Source of the DNA: Lathyrus oleraceus | Lineage: Eukaryota > Streptophyta > Magnoliopsida > Fabales > Fabaceae | Direction: 5' to 3' | Length of the DNA stretch: 64,000 nt | Assembly: GCF_024323335.1 (NCBI RefSeq) | Contig: NC_066580.1 | Location: forward strand, 441,707,351-441,771,350 | In this document: positions 10,085-22,592 of the stretch, one piece after another | How positions within the stretch are numbered: the first letter of the stretch is position 1 | How the letters are laid out: every line of letters starts with the position of its first letter | Position numbers and translations under genes: made by a program | The notes under the pieces: generated by a model | Databases searched by the model: none | Told to the model about the DNA's origin: nothing | Seen by the model: only the letters and a program-made list of their open reading frames with translations

Positions 10085-11639
10085 TACTCACTTAGCTTCA
10101 TGATAAATAAACTTCAATCCCGCTCGAGATATATTGCCGACCAATTGTAAATAAAGATTTTTGTCTCTAAATTTATGCTCTAAAACTACGATGCTTCGAC
10201 CAAATGATGTTTGGATCTCGTTATGTTGATTTTGAATCATTTTATTCACTGATTCCCAACTCGTACACAAATCTCCTTTAATATTTATCAACCAGTTCTT
10301 CAATGTGGCATGAGCATATTCAACTCTATTAGTTGTAGTATTTCTAAAGTGTCTAACTTGATTAGTCCAAGCATAAACAATATTTTCCTTCACATGGTCT
10401 AGAATTGTCCTTTCAACATATTTCAAAAAAATTGGATATGCCACACACTTTTATGAATAATATGATAGATTCAACATATAAATATTATGTATAAGAATTT
10501 ATTATAGCATTCCAGTCATCCATTATGCTTTCCAATATCACACTAGGTTTGACTATTTTTTTTGTCTTCATCATTGATTTGTTTGGTCCCTACCGCAGAC
10601 TTAAGTCTATCTCTCACATTTTTTGTTATATGATACCTACATAGTAAACTATATGACGTATGAAACACCTTTGCAACCAAATTCATTTGTGTGGTATCAC
10701 GATTTGTGACAATCACATGTGACATATTTTCCCGGTCTCTCAACATAGTCCGACACACTTCTAAAGGCCATGTAACATAGTCTTCTTTTTCACATTCCAA
10801 AAATGAAAATCCAACTGAATAACTCGTATTTATATAAGTAACACCAACAATTTCTAGAAATGGTAGCCTCTACTTGTTGGTCTTATATGTTGAACAAATT
10901 ATGAGTACAGTGGAAAATGTGTTAAACAACTTGATGGAATCAAAATGAGTCCAAAATATATAACATTTTTCCCGTCCTCACACACTACGTGCCTAAATAC
11001 ATAATGATCATAACCCAAAAGCTTTAATTGTTGCATTTAAGATCTTGAACCTCTTATCGTCTTGTTGTTTTGGGGTGTGAACATTGTACATATGCCTAAT
11101 ATTTGCGACACTTTCATTTTTTTCCTTTTCAAAGTGGGTAGTATTTTTATGGGCTGAATCAGGTTCAATGTCATGGCATAGACAACTTTCTTCTCTCCAG
11201 AATTCAAACGACATACAATCGGATGACCGACTAACTTGTGACACAAAGCATGGTTATGTATACCACAAATCACATTAAATATCTATGTATTATTCGATTG
11301 GAGGTATCTACGCAACTTAAAAGGACACTCACATTTCCTCGATCTGGTGTCATCACATTTCAACTTTCGGATAAGTTCTTTATACTTGTCACTTCTTTCG
11401 CATCTCATTGTCACAAATGTATGTCTTTTATCATAACCAAAACTTGACCTCCCGGTTACAATATTGAATCCTAATTTGGCAGCCTCTATCCGAACTCATT
11501 GGAGTATATGTTCACGTATAGCAAACTTTTGTTTACTTGTAAATTGTTTTCCAATATCTATATGGACATCACCTTATTTAACACCAATAGATACAATAGC
11601 CTCGAAGAGAGCATCAGGAATATCATTAGTGTGCACCAT
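10085..11639 (-). pseudogene. Mutator-like (MULE) transposase pseudogene, FAR1-related type
   Basis: Reading right to left from an ATG at 11637-11639, pieces of one protein appear in shifting frames. First comes a FAR1/WRKY-GCM1-like DNA-binding region (FVTMRCERS, KCECPFKL, ICGIHNH). Then, at about 10543-10800, comes the MULE core with EVCRTMLRD, VIVTNRDT and LLCRYHITKNVR. The C-terminal helical part (about 10088-10444) has TTNRVEYAHATLKNWL. In this family the D of the TDRD-like motif is catalytic; here it reads TNRD. In-frame stops and at least two frameshifts break it, so no functional product is expected. Terminal inverted repeats were not identified. Confidence 0.8.
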
Positions 11640-12896
11640 AAGTACAACCAATCATAGCATAAGACAATTCGAATTCAATATCAAAACAATCAGTATTTCA
11701 ATTTTTAGACACATTGTGACAAATTCGAATTTCAAAATCTGGACGCAACATACAAATTTCAACAAAACAAACTAGGTGATCTAAAACAATTATCAAAATG
11801 TAATACATGTACCTTATCTAAAATTTCAACTTCTTTTGTTCTTTTTTATGCAAAAATACAGTAGAATATTGTTTTAAAGTAAAAATCTTGAATGAGAATG
11901 GAAGGAGATTTTTAGAGTTTTCAGAAAATGGTATTATGATCATGAATAGCATGAAGAGTGGTATGCATGCAAGGTGATAGTCAAATTTGTTTTCCTGCTT
12001 GGAATTTTGAAGATTATAACTTAAAATTTCGGAAATTGTAATACGCAATGTGTCTGGAGATTAAATTCCTGACATATTTTTGACAAAAATGAATGTGTCG
12101 CAAAGCTGAAATAATTTTGTTGTAAAATAAACGCGTAAGAATTTTGAAATTCTAGACTATACGAATGAATGGGGTTTCTAGAGGGTGGGATCACTAAATG
12201 TGATAGTGAACAAAAACCCATTTTAGAAACCAACATGACAAAAAGATATTATGATGTAAGTACATGGATTATTTTTTCAGTACATAAAAAATTATATCTA
12301 AAATAATCTTATATTTTGAAAGTTAAAAAGAGAAAAAAAAATCATGAATTAAATATGATATGATAAACATTACAAGTAGGTCTAACTAGAGGGAGTTGGC
12401 CAATGACCACCTTATTTAATTATCAAATTGGACAAAGAACCGGATACAAAAAGAATTTGTCCATAAGTACAATAAAACCCCCATTTTACATATTTTTCCA
12501 AGACTTTACATGCCTAAAAACAGAACCATAATTGATAAATTACTACATAGAATCTGTTATATAGTGAAAGGAGACAAGTCATAATCAATGTTGCAAAAGG
12601 GTGGTTTCAAAAATCTCAATTTGATATAGATTGAACTAACTAAATTATCAAGAAGACACTCTAACTAACATGTCAACTTCAATTAACAAAATACTAGTGA
12701 AGTGGACGCAAAGAAAAAAAACTTAACCAATTATTACACTACCAATATCCATTACTAAGAGCCTTAATACTAAATAGTTCACATGTTTGTTACTTGTATT
12801 AAATGGAGCTCTTTTTCTGGTCACCCTGTCTTCAAATATTCACTCATACACGTCTTGCCATTAATACTATCTTAGTTGGAAACTATTTAGCTTGAC
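11640..12896. other. Gene-free region upstream of the WEB-family gene
   Basis: AT-rich intergenic sequence that must contain the promoter of the gene starting at 12897. No certain TATA element or other feature is recognised. Confidence 0.45.
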
Positions 12897-13639
12897 ATGG
12901 ACAGAGAAGGTGGAACATTGATCATGGGACGTTCAGAGATTGATACTGGAGCTCCATTTAAGTCTGTTAAAGAAGCTGTTCTTTTGTTTGGAGAAAGAGT
13001 CTTAGTTGGAGAAATCTATGCCAACAAGCTCAAAGAGGTTCTAGCTTTAACTTTTTGTATTCATGCATTCATTCATGTTTTTTTGGTATATAGTTTGATT
13101 AATTTTCTTGTGATTATACATGTATAATGATGAAGATGCAAAATGAAGTAAGTGAGACTGGAAATGTACAACCCAAAGCTGGAGCATTGGCGGCCGAGCT
13201 AGAAGAAACAAAGCGAAAACTCGAGGGAGCGAAAGAAGAAGCTAACTTCTTATCTCAATGTGTAAAGTCCCTCAAGAAGGAACTTGAGCAAACAAATATA
13301 GAATTGGAAGAGACAAAAGCAAGAGAGATGAAGTTGCTTCAGAGACGCAACGATCCAGAGACAAATGAAGAGATTAAGTTTATCGCGAACGCAACCAATG
13401 TGGAAATCAAGAGACAAACCGATGACGATGATAACGAGGAAACAGTTCAAAAGAGAAGATATGTGAAATTTGCTAGTCCTCATGTATTAGCTCAAGTTAT
13501 TCCTAATAAAGATGAGTTACTTGGGAGACCTAATTCGATTAAGAAAGGTAAGAAGAAGCCAGCACTGATGCCTTTGATAGGATGGCTTTTCTCAAAAAAG
13601 AAGGCAAGTTATGAAGTTGATCACTCTCCAAAAGGTTAA
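12897..13639 (+). CDS. WEB-family (DUF827-type) coiled-coil protein, two exons
   Basis: Exon 1 is 12897-13037 and exon 2 is 13136-13639. The 98-bp intron starts GTTCTAGC and ends ATGAAG, and the join is in phase. The product is about 214 residues. The N-terminus carries the family signature [19 protein letters not shown] and [18 protein letters not shown]. Residues about 60-120 form a charged coiled coil ([25 protein letters not shown]). The basic C-terminus ends in [11 protein letters not shown]. This resembles the short WEB-family proteins of the Arabidopsis At1g75720/At2g17940 group; longer relatives act in chloroplast photorelocation, but the role of the short group is not established. 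It converges on the YEATS gene, with 400 bp between stop codons. No lesions seen. Confidence 0.88.
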
Positions 13640-14040
13640 GATATCATCATTCATAAAATGTGTCTACCAACATGCATGTCATGATTAATAATTCTCTGCT
13701 TACTTTTCTTTGTTTTCCTAGCTATGTTCTTGTTTTGATAGTGAAACAAGGTCTCAGATTTTGCATATTTGTGACTCCTAGTTCCATAATGAATACACAG
13801 TTAATACAAATATCTATCATTCATTGATGATATAAAAGTTTGAGCATAAATGGCAAGTACCGCGTGTTTTCTTCTTCTAAAATTCCAAACTGTTGGTTTG
13901 TTCTACAGATAGAAATATATTCAAAACAATCTACGACGATGATACACATGTATATAATATACGTGACTATTCGTGACTAATCTTCCAAGTGTAACCCTAC
14001 AGGGAAATCCTCCCAAAAGAATATTTTTAAGATAAACAGA
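13640..14040. other. Short intergenic space between convergent genes
   Basis: Holds the 3' untranslated ends of the WEB-family gene (plus) and the YEATS gene (minus). No separate gene seen. The spacing is short compared with the repeat-filled surroundings. Confidence 0.6.
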
Positions 14041-16209
14041 TCATGTACATTTGTAACCAGAAGGCTGTTTCGACTGTCCTTCCAACAAATTCAGTTGCCT
14101 TCGTAGCTTAACAATGTGAGCTTGGACCTAACACGTTGCAAACATAGTCAGCACATAAATCGATAATATGTTTAAAAGATTCTAAGAACTTACTGTCCCT
14201 AAATATAGAACCCTCTTGAGATCGTATAAAAAGGGATGAGAAAGAAACTCATGAGGGTCTTATATTTAAGATCGTAAGCAGTAATTCATAATACATAGGA
14301 GCATTTAATTTAGTGCTCACTATATGCATCCAACTAGTGTAAAACAAATAAAACTTTCGGCGGAAAAGAAAAACGAACTACTACATTAAGTTTCACCATC
14401 CAATAAAAGTCTCCTAGACTAGAACAAGAAGAATGCAGACAAATACAAAAACAAACAAACTACTCCATTTAAGTTTCACCATCCAAACGCAGCCTCCTAG
14501 ATTCGAATCAATGAGAATGCAGACAAATACAAAACAAACAAAAAAACTAGTGCATTAAGTTTCACCATCCAATAAGAGCCTCCTAAATACAAACAAGAGT
14601 GAAGACAAATACAATATGCATCTCGATTGAGAAAAGACGATCTTGAGTAATTGCACATTAGGAATGAGTCAGGGAATTGATCAGCATTGTCAATTGCGGC
14701 TCGTGGAAAATAAAGGTCTGTTCAAATTCCACTTTACACATCTATTTGACAATATGTTTGTACTAAAAAAGCATATTGTGGAATGATATTAATTTATTAA
14801 AATTTTGCTATGCTATAGTGTTGTATCGCCGCTATAACTTCTATTTAAGAACACTGGAATTGATTGTATTTATTTTCAGAATATAGTCCTCATAGCTGTG
14901 CATATAATAATATTTCTTTAAGGAAGAAAGAAAGACAAAATCTAACGCAGATTGAAATAGATTACACTAACAATTCTCTAGCCATGAAACAACCTATTCA
15001 AATAGAAAATTCATAATATAACAAAGCAACCAGAACCTGTTGGCGGGCTGCAGCTAGTTTTAAGAGCTCATCAGCCTCCGAGAAGTTCAAAAACCACTGG
15101 CCCAGTGGATGATCTTTGGTGTCACCTCTTTGCTTGTCATTCATATGATCATTTGGTACTGCAGAAACCAGCACTAGGGATTATTATAGAGGAAGTTATT
15201 GAAAGGGGTAATGTAATAGTCGTAATAACAAATAACAATCAGAAGATTATTGAAAGGAATGTACCCGGGTTTGGTAAATTCAAACCAGGCGGTAGCCTAG
15301 GAACAACAGCGGCAGGATGATTCTGAATGCGTGCAAGAAAACCCTCCAAAGGTTCAGGAAAAACAACCTCGTTATAAGATTCAATGACAACGGGTTTCTT
15401 CGTAGTCTGCGGACCAGACTCATCTTCAGGATATAATTTCAAATGATGATACCTACGAAAACAAACAAAAAGTTATTCAAAAAACTGCAATCTCCAAGTA
15501 GTAACAACCGGAAAAACGAATGCGGCAAAGCAAGCAAATGAAGCTCACAAATCCAACTGTTTTTCACAAGCATCACTGTGGAAAAAGAGGGTGATAGCTA
15601 TTTCAAATTCACCCCAACCACATTCTGTTACTTCAAAAGGGGGTGATTCAACAACTCTTGTAGGATTATTGAAACTAGGATGCAACTGAAACACAACCCT
15701 CTTAACCACTGCACTAAGATCTTCATTAGAAGCTCCACGTACATAAACAGTCCATCTATGAGATTGAGCCCTAGTAACATCAAATTGATTAGATAAAAAA
15801 TTGCAACAAAAAATAAAATCAGAAAAAAAAAATGAGAACACCATAAAAATCATAACTTACTCACTAGCCTTCCTACCCAAATAAAATGCAACAGTCCCAT
15901 AAACTATAGGGACACAAATTTCAACATCTTTAACTCTCTTGTTGAGATTCTGAACCAAAAATACAATCTTTATTAGAAATCCAAAAATGCAAAATAATAA
16001 AGAAGCAAATGAAAAAGGAGAGCAAAATTAGGGTTTGAAATATTTTCAGTGATCAAGGCTAAAAACATATATAAAGGTGTAACCTTTTTGTCGCTATCTT
16101 CAGAGGGTAATGAAATTTTGAGGCGAGAAGGTTTGATAGCAGTGGAACCATCATCTGAGGGGTTTTCACTTTGTTGTCTCTTGAGTGGTAATGTTTGAGA
16201 TTGAGACAT
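14041..16209 (-). CDS. TAF14B: YEATS-domain protein, TFIID subunit 14b type, six exons
   Basis: Six coding exons on the minus strand: 16209-16084, 15949-15861, 15770-15549, 15452-15265, 15158-15037 and 14127-14041. All introns are GT-AG and all joins keep frame, giving about 277 residues (Arabidopsis TAF14b is about 268 from memory). Exon 2 reads [13 protein letters not shown]. Exon 3 carries the YEATS core [16 protein letters not shown] and GWGEFEIAI. Exon 4 has [11 protein letters not shown] and LARIQNHPA. Exons 5-6 hold the C-terminal region [22 protein letters not shown] and [18 protein letters not shown] proteins read acylated lysines on histones; this type belongs to TFIID, SWR1 and NuA4 complexes in the nucleus. 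Exon 1 ([13 protein letters not shown]) is a low-complexity leader. The gene looks intact and is the best-supported host gene here. Confidence 0.93.
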
Positions 16210-17759
16210 TTTTTGATTGAGAAACAGAGAATTGGGGTTTAGGGTTTTGTGCTGAGTATACAATGCAAGAAGATAATGCTTTTGGTAGGCTTTTCTGTGT
16301 TTACTTTGATTTCTCAAGAAAAAGTGCTATGTAAAGTAGCCAAACTATGTCATGCAGAAAATAAACAAGTAGTGTATTGTGAAAAAAATAAGAAATTCCA
16401 ACCTTTAAAATAAAAAGTTCCACCATAACTATAGTATACCTTTAACAAGTGTTAAAATATATACTTTCTCTTGTGCAAAATATATTACATTTCTCTTCAA
16501 CGAGATAATATAATATTTCGTATGCTCTTAAATACTCTATTAGTTATTCGTTATTGTTAGTTTGGATAAATAGAGTAATGAGTAAACTCATAAGAGATTA
16601 ATTTGACTCTATTCAATTGATATTTACTAGTTGGTAAAAGAAAGGACAATATGATAAATTAGCAGGAGTATCATTTTTGAGATTTTGAGAAAATGGAAGG
16701 GTATAATGGTCTTTGTCCATGGATTTCCACTAGAAGGCAAAGAAGTTTTCTACAAAACTTCTATCAACTCTTATATTCCTCATTCTTACTTAAAAGTTAG
16801 TAAATGAGAGAAGAGAAGAGAAGGAGAGAAGAGAAGAGAAGAGAAGGAAGAGAAAGAAGAAGAACAATTTGGAAGTGAAATCAAGAGCTTGCTTCATTAA
16901 GAATCATCTCATAACTTCGATCATCATCATTGAGGTGAGTTCCTAGTTAGATTTAACTTTTGGAGGTATTTTCATGAGAAAGGGAATTAGGATTTTGTGT
17001 GTGAATGCTACTTGATGCATGAAATTGATGATATGATGATGGTGTGTTGTTGTGTTGAGATGTTAAGAAATGAAGAAACTTGATGAAAGCTTGTGGGTTC
17101 ATGTATTGTTGTCTTGCATGTGTGATTTTGTTGTATTTTAAACCTCCTAAGATGTTTAGTTGATGTTAGGGTATAATAGTATGAGTTACCATGTCTTTGG
17201 ATTGAGAAAAGCATGAAGAACAAGTAAAATCTAGAAATTTCAGGGTTTGATTTGAATCAGGAAGCAGAAATTATGCAGAAAAGCAATTTTGACTGATTTG
17301 ATTTGAATCAGAAGATTTTGCAATGTGAATTTAATTCTAATCAACCACTTCTGGTAGCCCCTGACTGATTTGATTCGAATCACAATTTACACTTGATATG
17401 AATCAGAAAAGTAAATTGTGTTCAAAATCTTGTTTTTGTCATAACTTGAGTTCTATAACTCATAATAAGGTGTGGTTAGTTATGTTGGAAAGCTCTTCCA
17501 ATGCTCTAGTAGATGGTGAAGTAAAAACATGATTTGTATGCCAATGATTGATAGGATGATGATGATAAACTATCATGTATGAAATGATTAGATTGAAGTT
17601 GGTTAAATATCATGTTCCTTGTTTCCACCATAAAACATACATGGTAGCTCTGATTGATGCGAGGTCGGATGCATTTGAAAGTTAACGTAGAGAGTTATAA
17701 CATAGTGAAACTTATATGTTATTATACCATTAAAATTTATTTGTTTGGTCCAGGTAATC
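16210..17759. other. Gene-free region, promoter side of the YEATS gene, with repeat debris
   Basis: The first few hundred bases right of 16209 should contain the YEATS-gene promoter (minus strand), though no sure TATA box is seen. 16800-16862 is a GA-rich tract. 17240-17410 carries repeated TGATTTGATTT/CGAATCA pieces, including the perfect palindrome TGATTCGAATCA at 17371-17382; such sequence is typical of LTR debris. No ORF is convincing. Confidence 0.5.
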
Positions 17760-19275
17760 TGTAAGACCCCAATTTTGACCCTAAGATCCCTCATGTTATC
17801 GCATCATATGCATTAGCATTGGGATCACATCTTGGCATCCTCATCACCCTTCATTTATTGGGTTTGTATTGGGAGAGATCACCAAGAACCATTTGATTGT
17901 ATCATACTTTGTATTTTATCATTTACTAACCAAAATACCAAAATATGCCATTATATAGTTTAACCCATTTGTAGGTAGTGCACATGTTCACATTTGATCT
18001 ATCAAGCTCATATTTAGGGTTTAAGACCTTCAATGCAAGAAGTTCAATAAAGAATTGGTTTACTATGTATCTAAGCATCATATATGAATCCCCATGTTCT
18101 TCACGTGTTATTTTGATCAAGAAATCATCAAGAGTTTGGAGTTGGTTTGCCTTGGAAACCATAATTCATCTGGGTATCTTATGTGACTTCTTCAACAAGC
18201 TTCTTCAACAATTGATCAAATATTTCAAGGGATACTTCATATTTCATCATATTATGCATATATGATCCTCCATGAGTCCCAAAAGTCAAGATAATAGCAA
18301 GCTAGCAAGTTGGTTCATGGTGGTTGACCAGATGAAGTCAACTGATCAAAACTGGGGTTCCCTAGACCCTATCTCCTACAATTTTAGTCATATGGAAATG
18401 ATTCCAAGATCAAATTTATTATAAATGACATTCCAAATAACTTTCATGTTGAGTTCTAGAGATATTTTTGCTTGTAAAGTCATTTTTTATGGTGAACGAT
18501 TATAGGTCATTTTGTCTAAACCCTAATTCGGAGGTCAACTTCCCAAGACCATAACTTGCTCAATTTTTATGAGATGAAATCCATTAAAGTTGCATGATCA
18601 AATTCAAGATGTCTAATTTAACTTTGGTGTTTAGAGGAAGAGAAAATTAAACTTTTAAATGCATGTGATATGAGAAGACATTATAGGTCATTTTAGACCC
18701 ATGCCATTGAACAAGTGACTTTCTTCAACTTCTAAAATGCATAACTCCTTCATAATAAATCCAAATGAGATCAAATATGTGACCACGTTGAAGGATTTTG
18801 AGAGAGATACAACTTTGATGAAGGCACGGTTCTTATTTGAAGCTCATATAAAAAGTTAGTCAAGGTGGAAGAAGTGAACATATGGCTTGACACTTAGAAT
18901 TTTTTTTTGGTATGTTTGATTTTCCAAACTTCCACCTCAAAATTCATCATTATCCAAGCTTCAAATGAAAAAGTGTTCAACATGAAAATTGTTCCTCTTG
19001 ATCTAACCTTTCCAAAAAGTCCAATTTCATCCCATTTGGACAATGTATGAGTGGCTTGCGCATGGCTTAAAGGTGGATGACCATTTGGCATAATTGAACT
19101 TGCATATTCCATACACAAATGCATGGCTTGCTAACATGACTTCAGCAATGATTGTACATGATTTTGGACCTGATTGAATGATTACATGGGCCTATCACAC
19201 GCCCATGCATCCATGCAAAGTGAAGTTGCTATTTTTGAAAATTTGAAACATGTGTGCAAATAACAAAGCCTTGGC

Positions 19276-19283
19276 TATAAATA
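19276..19283 (+). promoter_or_regulatory. TATA box of the 17760 LTR
   Basis: TATAAATA in GGCTATAAATAGAGACCC, about 1.5 kb inside the LTR and 70 bp after the CATGGGC/GCCCATG inverted pair. Confidence 0.65.
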
Positions 19284-22070
19284 GAGACCCTTTCACTCAA
19301 AATTGAGGACACTTGCGCGCCAACTTTGAATCCCCAGCCCTAAACCCCCCCCATTCAAAGGATAACCTTGAGGATTTCCATTGAAAATCGAGTTTGAATC
19401 TCCACTGTTTTGAGATTCAAATCTCCAAGAGTCCTGCTACCTTTTTTATTCAATTATACTCTATCAAGCATCCAGAGCAAGGCTAAGTGAAGTTGGAAGC
19501 AAGATCGTGGCCATCTGAACTTGCAGTGGAGGTGATTTTCTCATTTTTTTTCATTTCTTTGATTCTCACTTAATTCTTCATAATTCTTCTTGATTTTTGG
19601 TTGTCTGAAGTCCTACCAATGTAGGCAACAAGATTGAGTTGCTTTGAGGTCAAATCGAAGCAACTCAGATCATGAACCTCAAAATTCAACTCCCTATATC
19701 TTTCAGTATACTTGGAGTTAGATGAAATTGAGGCCAGACTCGAGCTCCTGAGCTTTTTTACTTTAAATTCATGTCCTCCTTTTTTATTTTGGTGATGGTT
19801 GAAGGTGGACCAGTCCGGTGAGGTCCACCGGAAAAGAAGACCAGAGTTGTAGCTCTGGTGATGTGTTGGCATCTCTCAGACCATAGGATCCTCTCATTTT
19901 ATTTTAATCTCACACGTAGGTTTTAATTACCATCCCTGCAGCGCATTGACTAGAATCCATCATGGAACGCCCGTTGAGATCCACTTGATTTGCCACCTCA
20001 ATTAATGAGGGAGATCAAGTGGTCCACGTTTTTTTAGCATTTTCTGATTTTTGTTTTATTTGACTTATTTTCGTTAATTCATATTAATTTTAATATTGAT
20101 CCAAAAAATATGAGACTTTCCCCCAAAAAAATTAAATAAATTCCTCTTTCATTTTCTGAATTAAAATTATTTTTTGGATCATTATTAATATTTTTCATGA
20201 TTTAATTGTTTTTATGCATATTTTTAATTGTTTAAAAATACTTTTAAGTTTCCAAAAATGATGAAATTTTTTCTCCAATGTCCTTTGACCTTGTTTGACC
20301 TAATGTAAATCTCATGGCCATTTATTTGGTGTTTTGATGAGGTTTTAGGATTTTAACCAACCATAATTTAATTTAATACATTTTTTAATTGATTTTTAAT
20401 TGTTTAATTGCAAAATAAATTGTGTTGAGATTTTAGTATTGACTTGTTGAGTTTGACTTGTGTTGTTGGGCCTTGGTTAAGATTGATTTGACTTTATTGA
20501 GTTAAAATCATTGAATTTAGGGGATTGATGAAATGTACATTTCATCTCCCAAAATGAATGTGATTTTAATTTGATGAGAGTCCTCCTTTGACCAATTTGT
20601 GTTGATTTCATTTCCCCTCCCTCTTCATCTCAATCCCATTATGTTCTCATTCATTTCATGGATCTATGATATCTCTACATCCTAAGGCTAGTTGATTGCA
20701 AAATCAACATAAGTATGAATGAGATTAGTTTCACCCCTTTTGCATTTTCTTTTAAGTGTTGTATGTTTTAGGAGTATGGTTCATAATACCATATGTCTAA
20801 CATGCATTAGCACTAAAAAATTTATTGCCCGATCTCAAATAGTTGTGACTTCTACATAAGTTCAATTACGATTGCTTAACATAGGGCTAAATTTTGACAC
20901 AAAAAAGCATAACATTCTAGTAAGTGAGATTGTAAGTCTCCCCTCTTTCATGGTATTGTGTGGAAACTTGGCCTTTTTTCCTTCCTTTGGAAGATGTCTT
21001 GGTTCAAGGATCCATGCTTGTGAATAGTGGGTTGAGTGTTCTCCAAAGGATGACTTACACAATTGAAAAAACAAAAGCAATACTAACTTCTAATCAACTA
21101 ACAACTAACATTTAATTTCAAGTCATTTACTTTTATGCGCTTTAAATTCAAGTCTTTATTCATTTGACATTATTCATACCATTTAACTTGTTTATTTTAA
21201 TATCATTTTCCCTTTGCTCACTTGAGCTTTACTTTGTGATTATATTGTGATTGTATATACTTGTTTGTGTTTATGGTCCTTTGACCTTAATGTACATAAT
21301 AACAACTAAAACCCTAAAAGACATTTGTGTGGACTGTTGGATTTGATCTGAGACATTGGACTTAGAATTAGGCAACAGTTCCTATGCAAAAGGACTTGGC
21401 CAATGCCAACTTTCATGAAACCAAGTGCTTGTGAAGTGAACTTTCATCTAATGCAAGTATTGAAGATCCATTTGAGTTCATCTGCAACATGATTTTTATG
21501 AAGTTGTTACTGTGAACCAGTCTCTAATGCCTATCTCTGAATTCATCTGATACATGGGAGATTATGAAGAAGATCATGGAATTGCTAAGCTTGAATGTGG
21601 CTATCTTTATTTGATGCCTTGTTTTTCACCTTGCTATTGTGTGTATTGATATTGCTTGATTCTAAAGTCCAAGGAAATTTGGGTTTCTATATGACATTCT
21701 TGTCTATTGGATTGCAGCTCATTGGTCAGATCTTTTCAACCCTTAACTTTTAAATTTTTGTTTAGGATTAGTCTCTTCATCTCCTCCCACTTATTTAATT
21801 TCAAATCTCTTCCCCCTTTTAAAATCTTCTTTGCTTGTGTTTTCTAAACTTAGACTTTATTGCAAATTAGAAACTTTGGCCTTATGCCATTGCATTTTCA
21901 AACTCTTTTCTTAATCAAACTTGTAAATGAATCTAACTATATTGACTTCAAATTTAAAAAGACAAAAATAACTAACACTCATTCAAACCTTTTTAGGCCT
22001 TTTGTGCTTTTGTTAAACTTAATTTTTTTTGTTAAAATCAATGCACTCACTTTGAAATTGATACCACGAA

Positions 22071-22250
22071 CTACGGGGTTTTGATCCCTCATTTTATATT
22101 GGTACGTAGGCACAAGTCCGAAGGTCTTGTCAAACACAAAAATACAATTAATGAATTCTTTTCTCATCCCCTCACTCTATTTATTGCAAACATCATTTTA
22201 TACAAAAACACATATGCACACAAGAAAGGGCTTCCTAGGAGTACCTAGGA
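22071..22250 (+). other. U5 module, copy 3 (H0 remnant and H1)
   Basis: The outer H0 pair CTACG (22071-22075) with CGTAG (22105-22109) is kept, while the inner stem is decayed. H1 is TCCTAGG-AGTA-CCTAGGA at 22233-22250, seven pairs. H2 is destroyed by the TAC expansion. Confidence 0.6.
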
Positions 22251-22259
22251 CACTTTGGG

Positions 22260-22300
22260 TGCTACTACTACTACTACTACTACTACTAATACTACTATTA
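22260..22300. repeat. (TAC)n microsatellite
   Basis: About ten TAC units, with one interruption, begin exactly where related LTRs have GGGTGCTAATACC. Confidence 0.85.
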
Positions 22301-22592
22301 AACAAAATTATGGATACATTACATGATGCAAGTTACAAGGGAAATCGTCCAGATACATCAAATAAAAAAACCCTAATCAAATCATATCAATCAAATAAAA
22401 AAAACTAATATCCAATCAAACAATGAATTTGATTACATCAAAAATTACCTTAAAAAATGAGCTAATTAAATGTTGAACATAATCCTAAAGCTATAAAAAC
22501 CTAAGATTAAAATAAAAAAGGAAAAAAATCAAAATCCCAAAGCTCTTGTTGTTGCAAGCCTAACTAAACACCAAATCTCTTTGCAACCTTGA
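22301..22592. other. Gene-free spacer between two LTRs
   Basis: AT-rich sequence with poly-A runs. No gene or clear element end was recognised. Confidence 0.5.

Larger units (their letters stand above)
17760..22300 (+). mobile_element. LTR of an Ogre-type element (about 4.5 kb, right end unclear)
   Basis: It begins TGTAAGACCCCAATTTTGACC, a typical Ogre-type LTR start. An inverted pair CATGGGC (19185-19191) and GCCCATG (19201-19207) lies upstream of a TATA box at 19276-19283 (GGCTATAAATAGAG). U5 is recognisable at 22071-22260 by ACTACGGGG, ACGTAGGCACAAG and the TCCTAGG-AGTA-CCTAGGA hairpin. The conserved GGGTGCTAATACC block is replaced by a (TAC)n expansion, after which similarity is lost, so the LTR is probably truncated. 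No coding region follows. Confidence 0.7.

Noticed and set aside
15105..15320. Plus-strand ORF overlapping the YEATS gene
   Set aside because: It is antisense to exons 4-5 of a well-supported gene and has no recognisable content.
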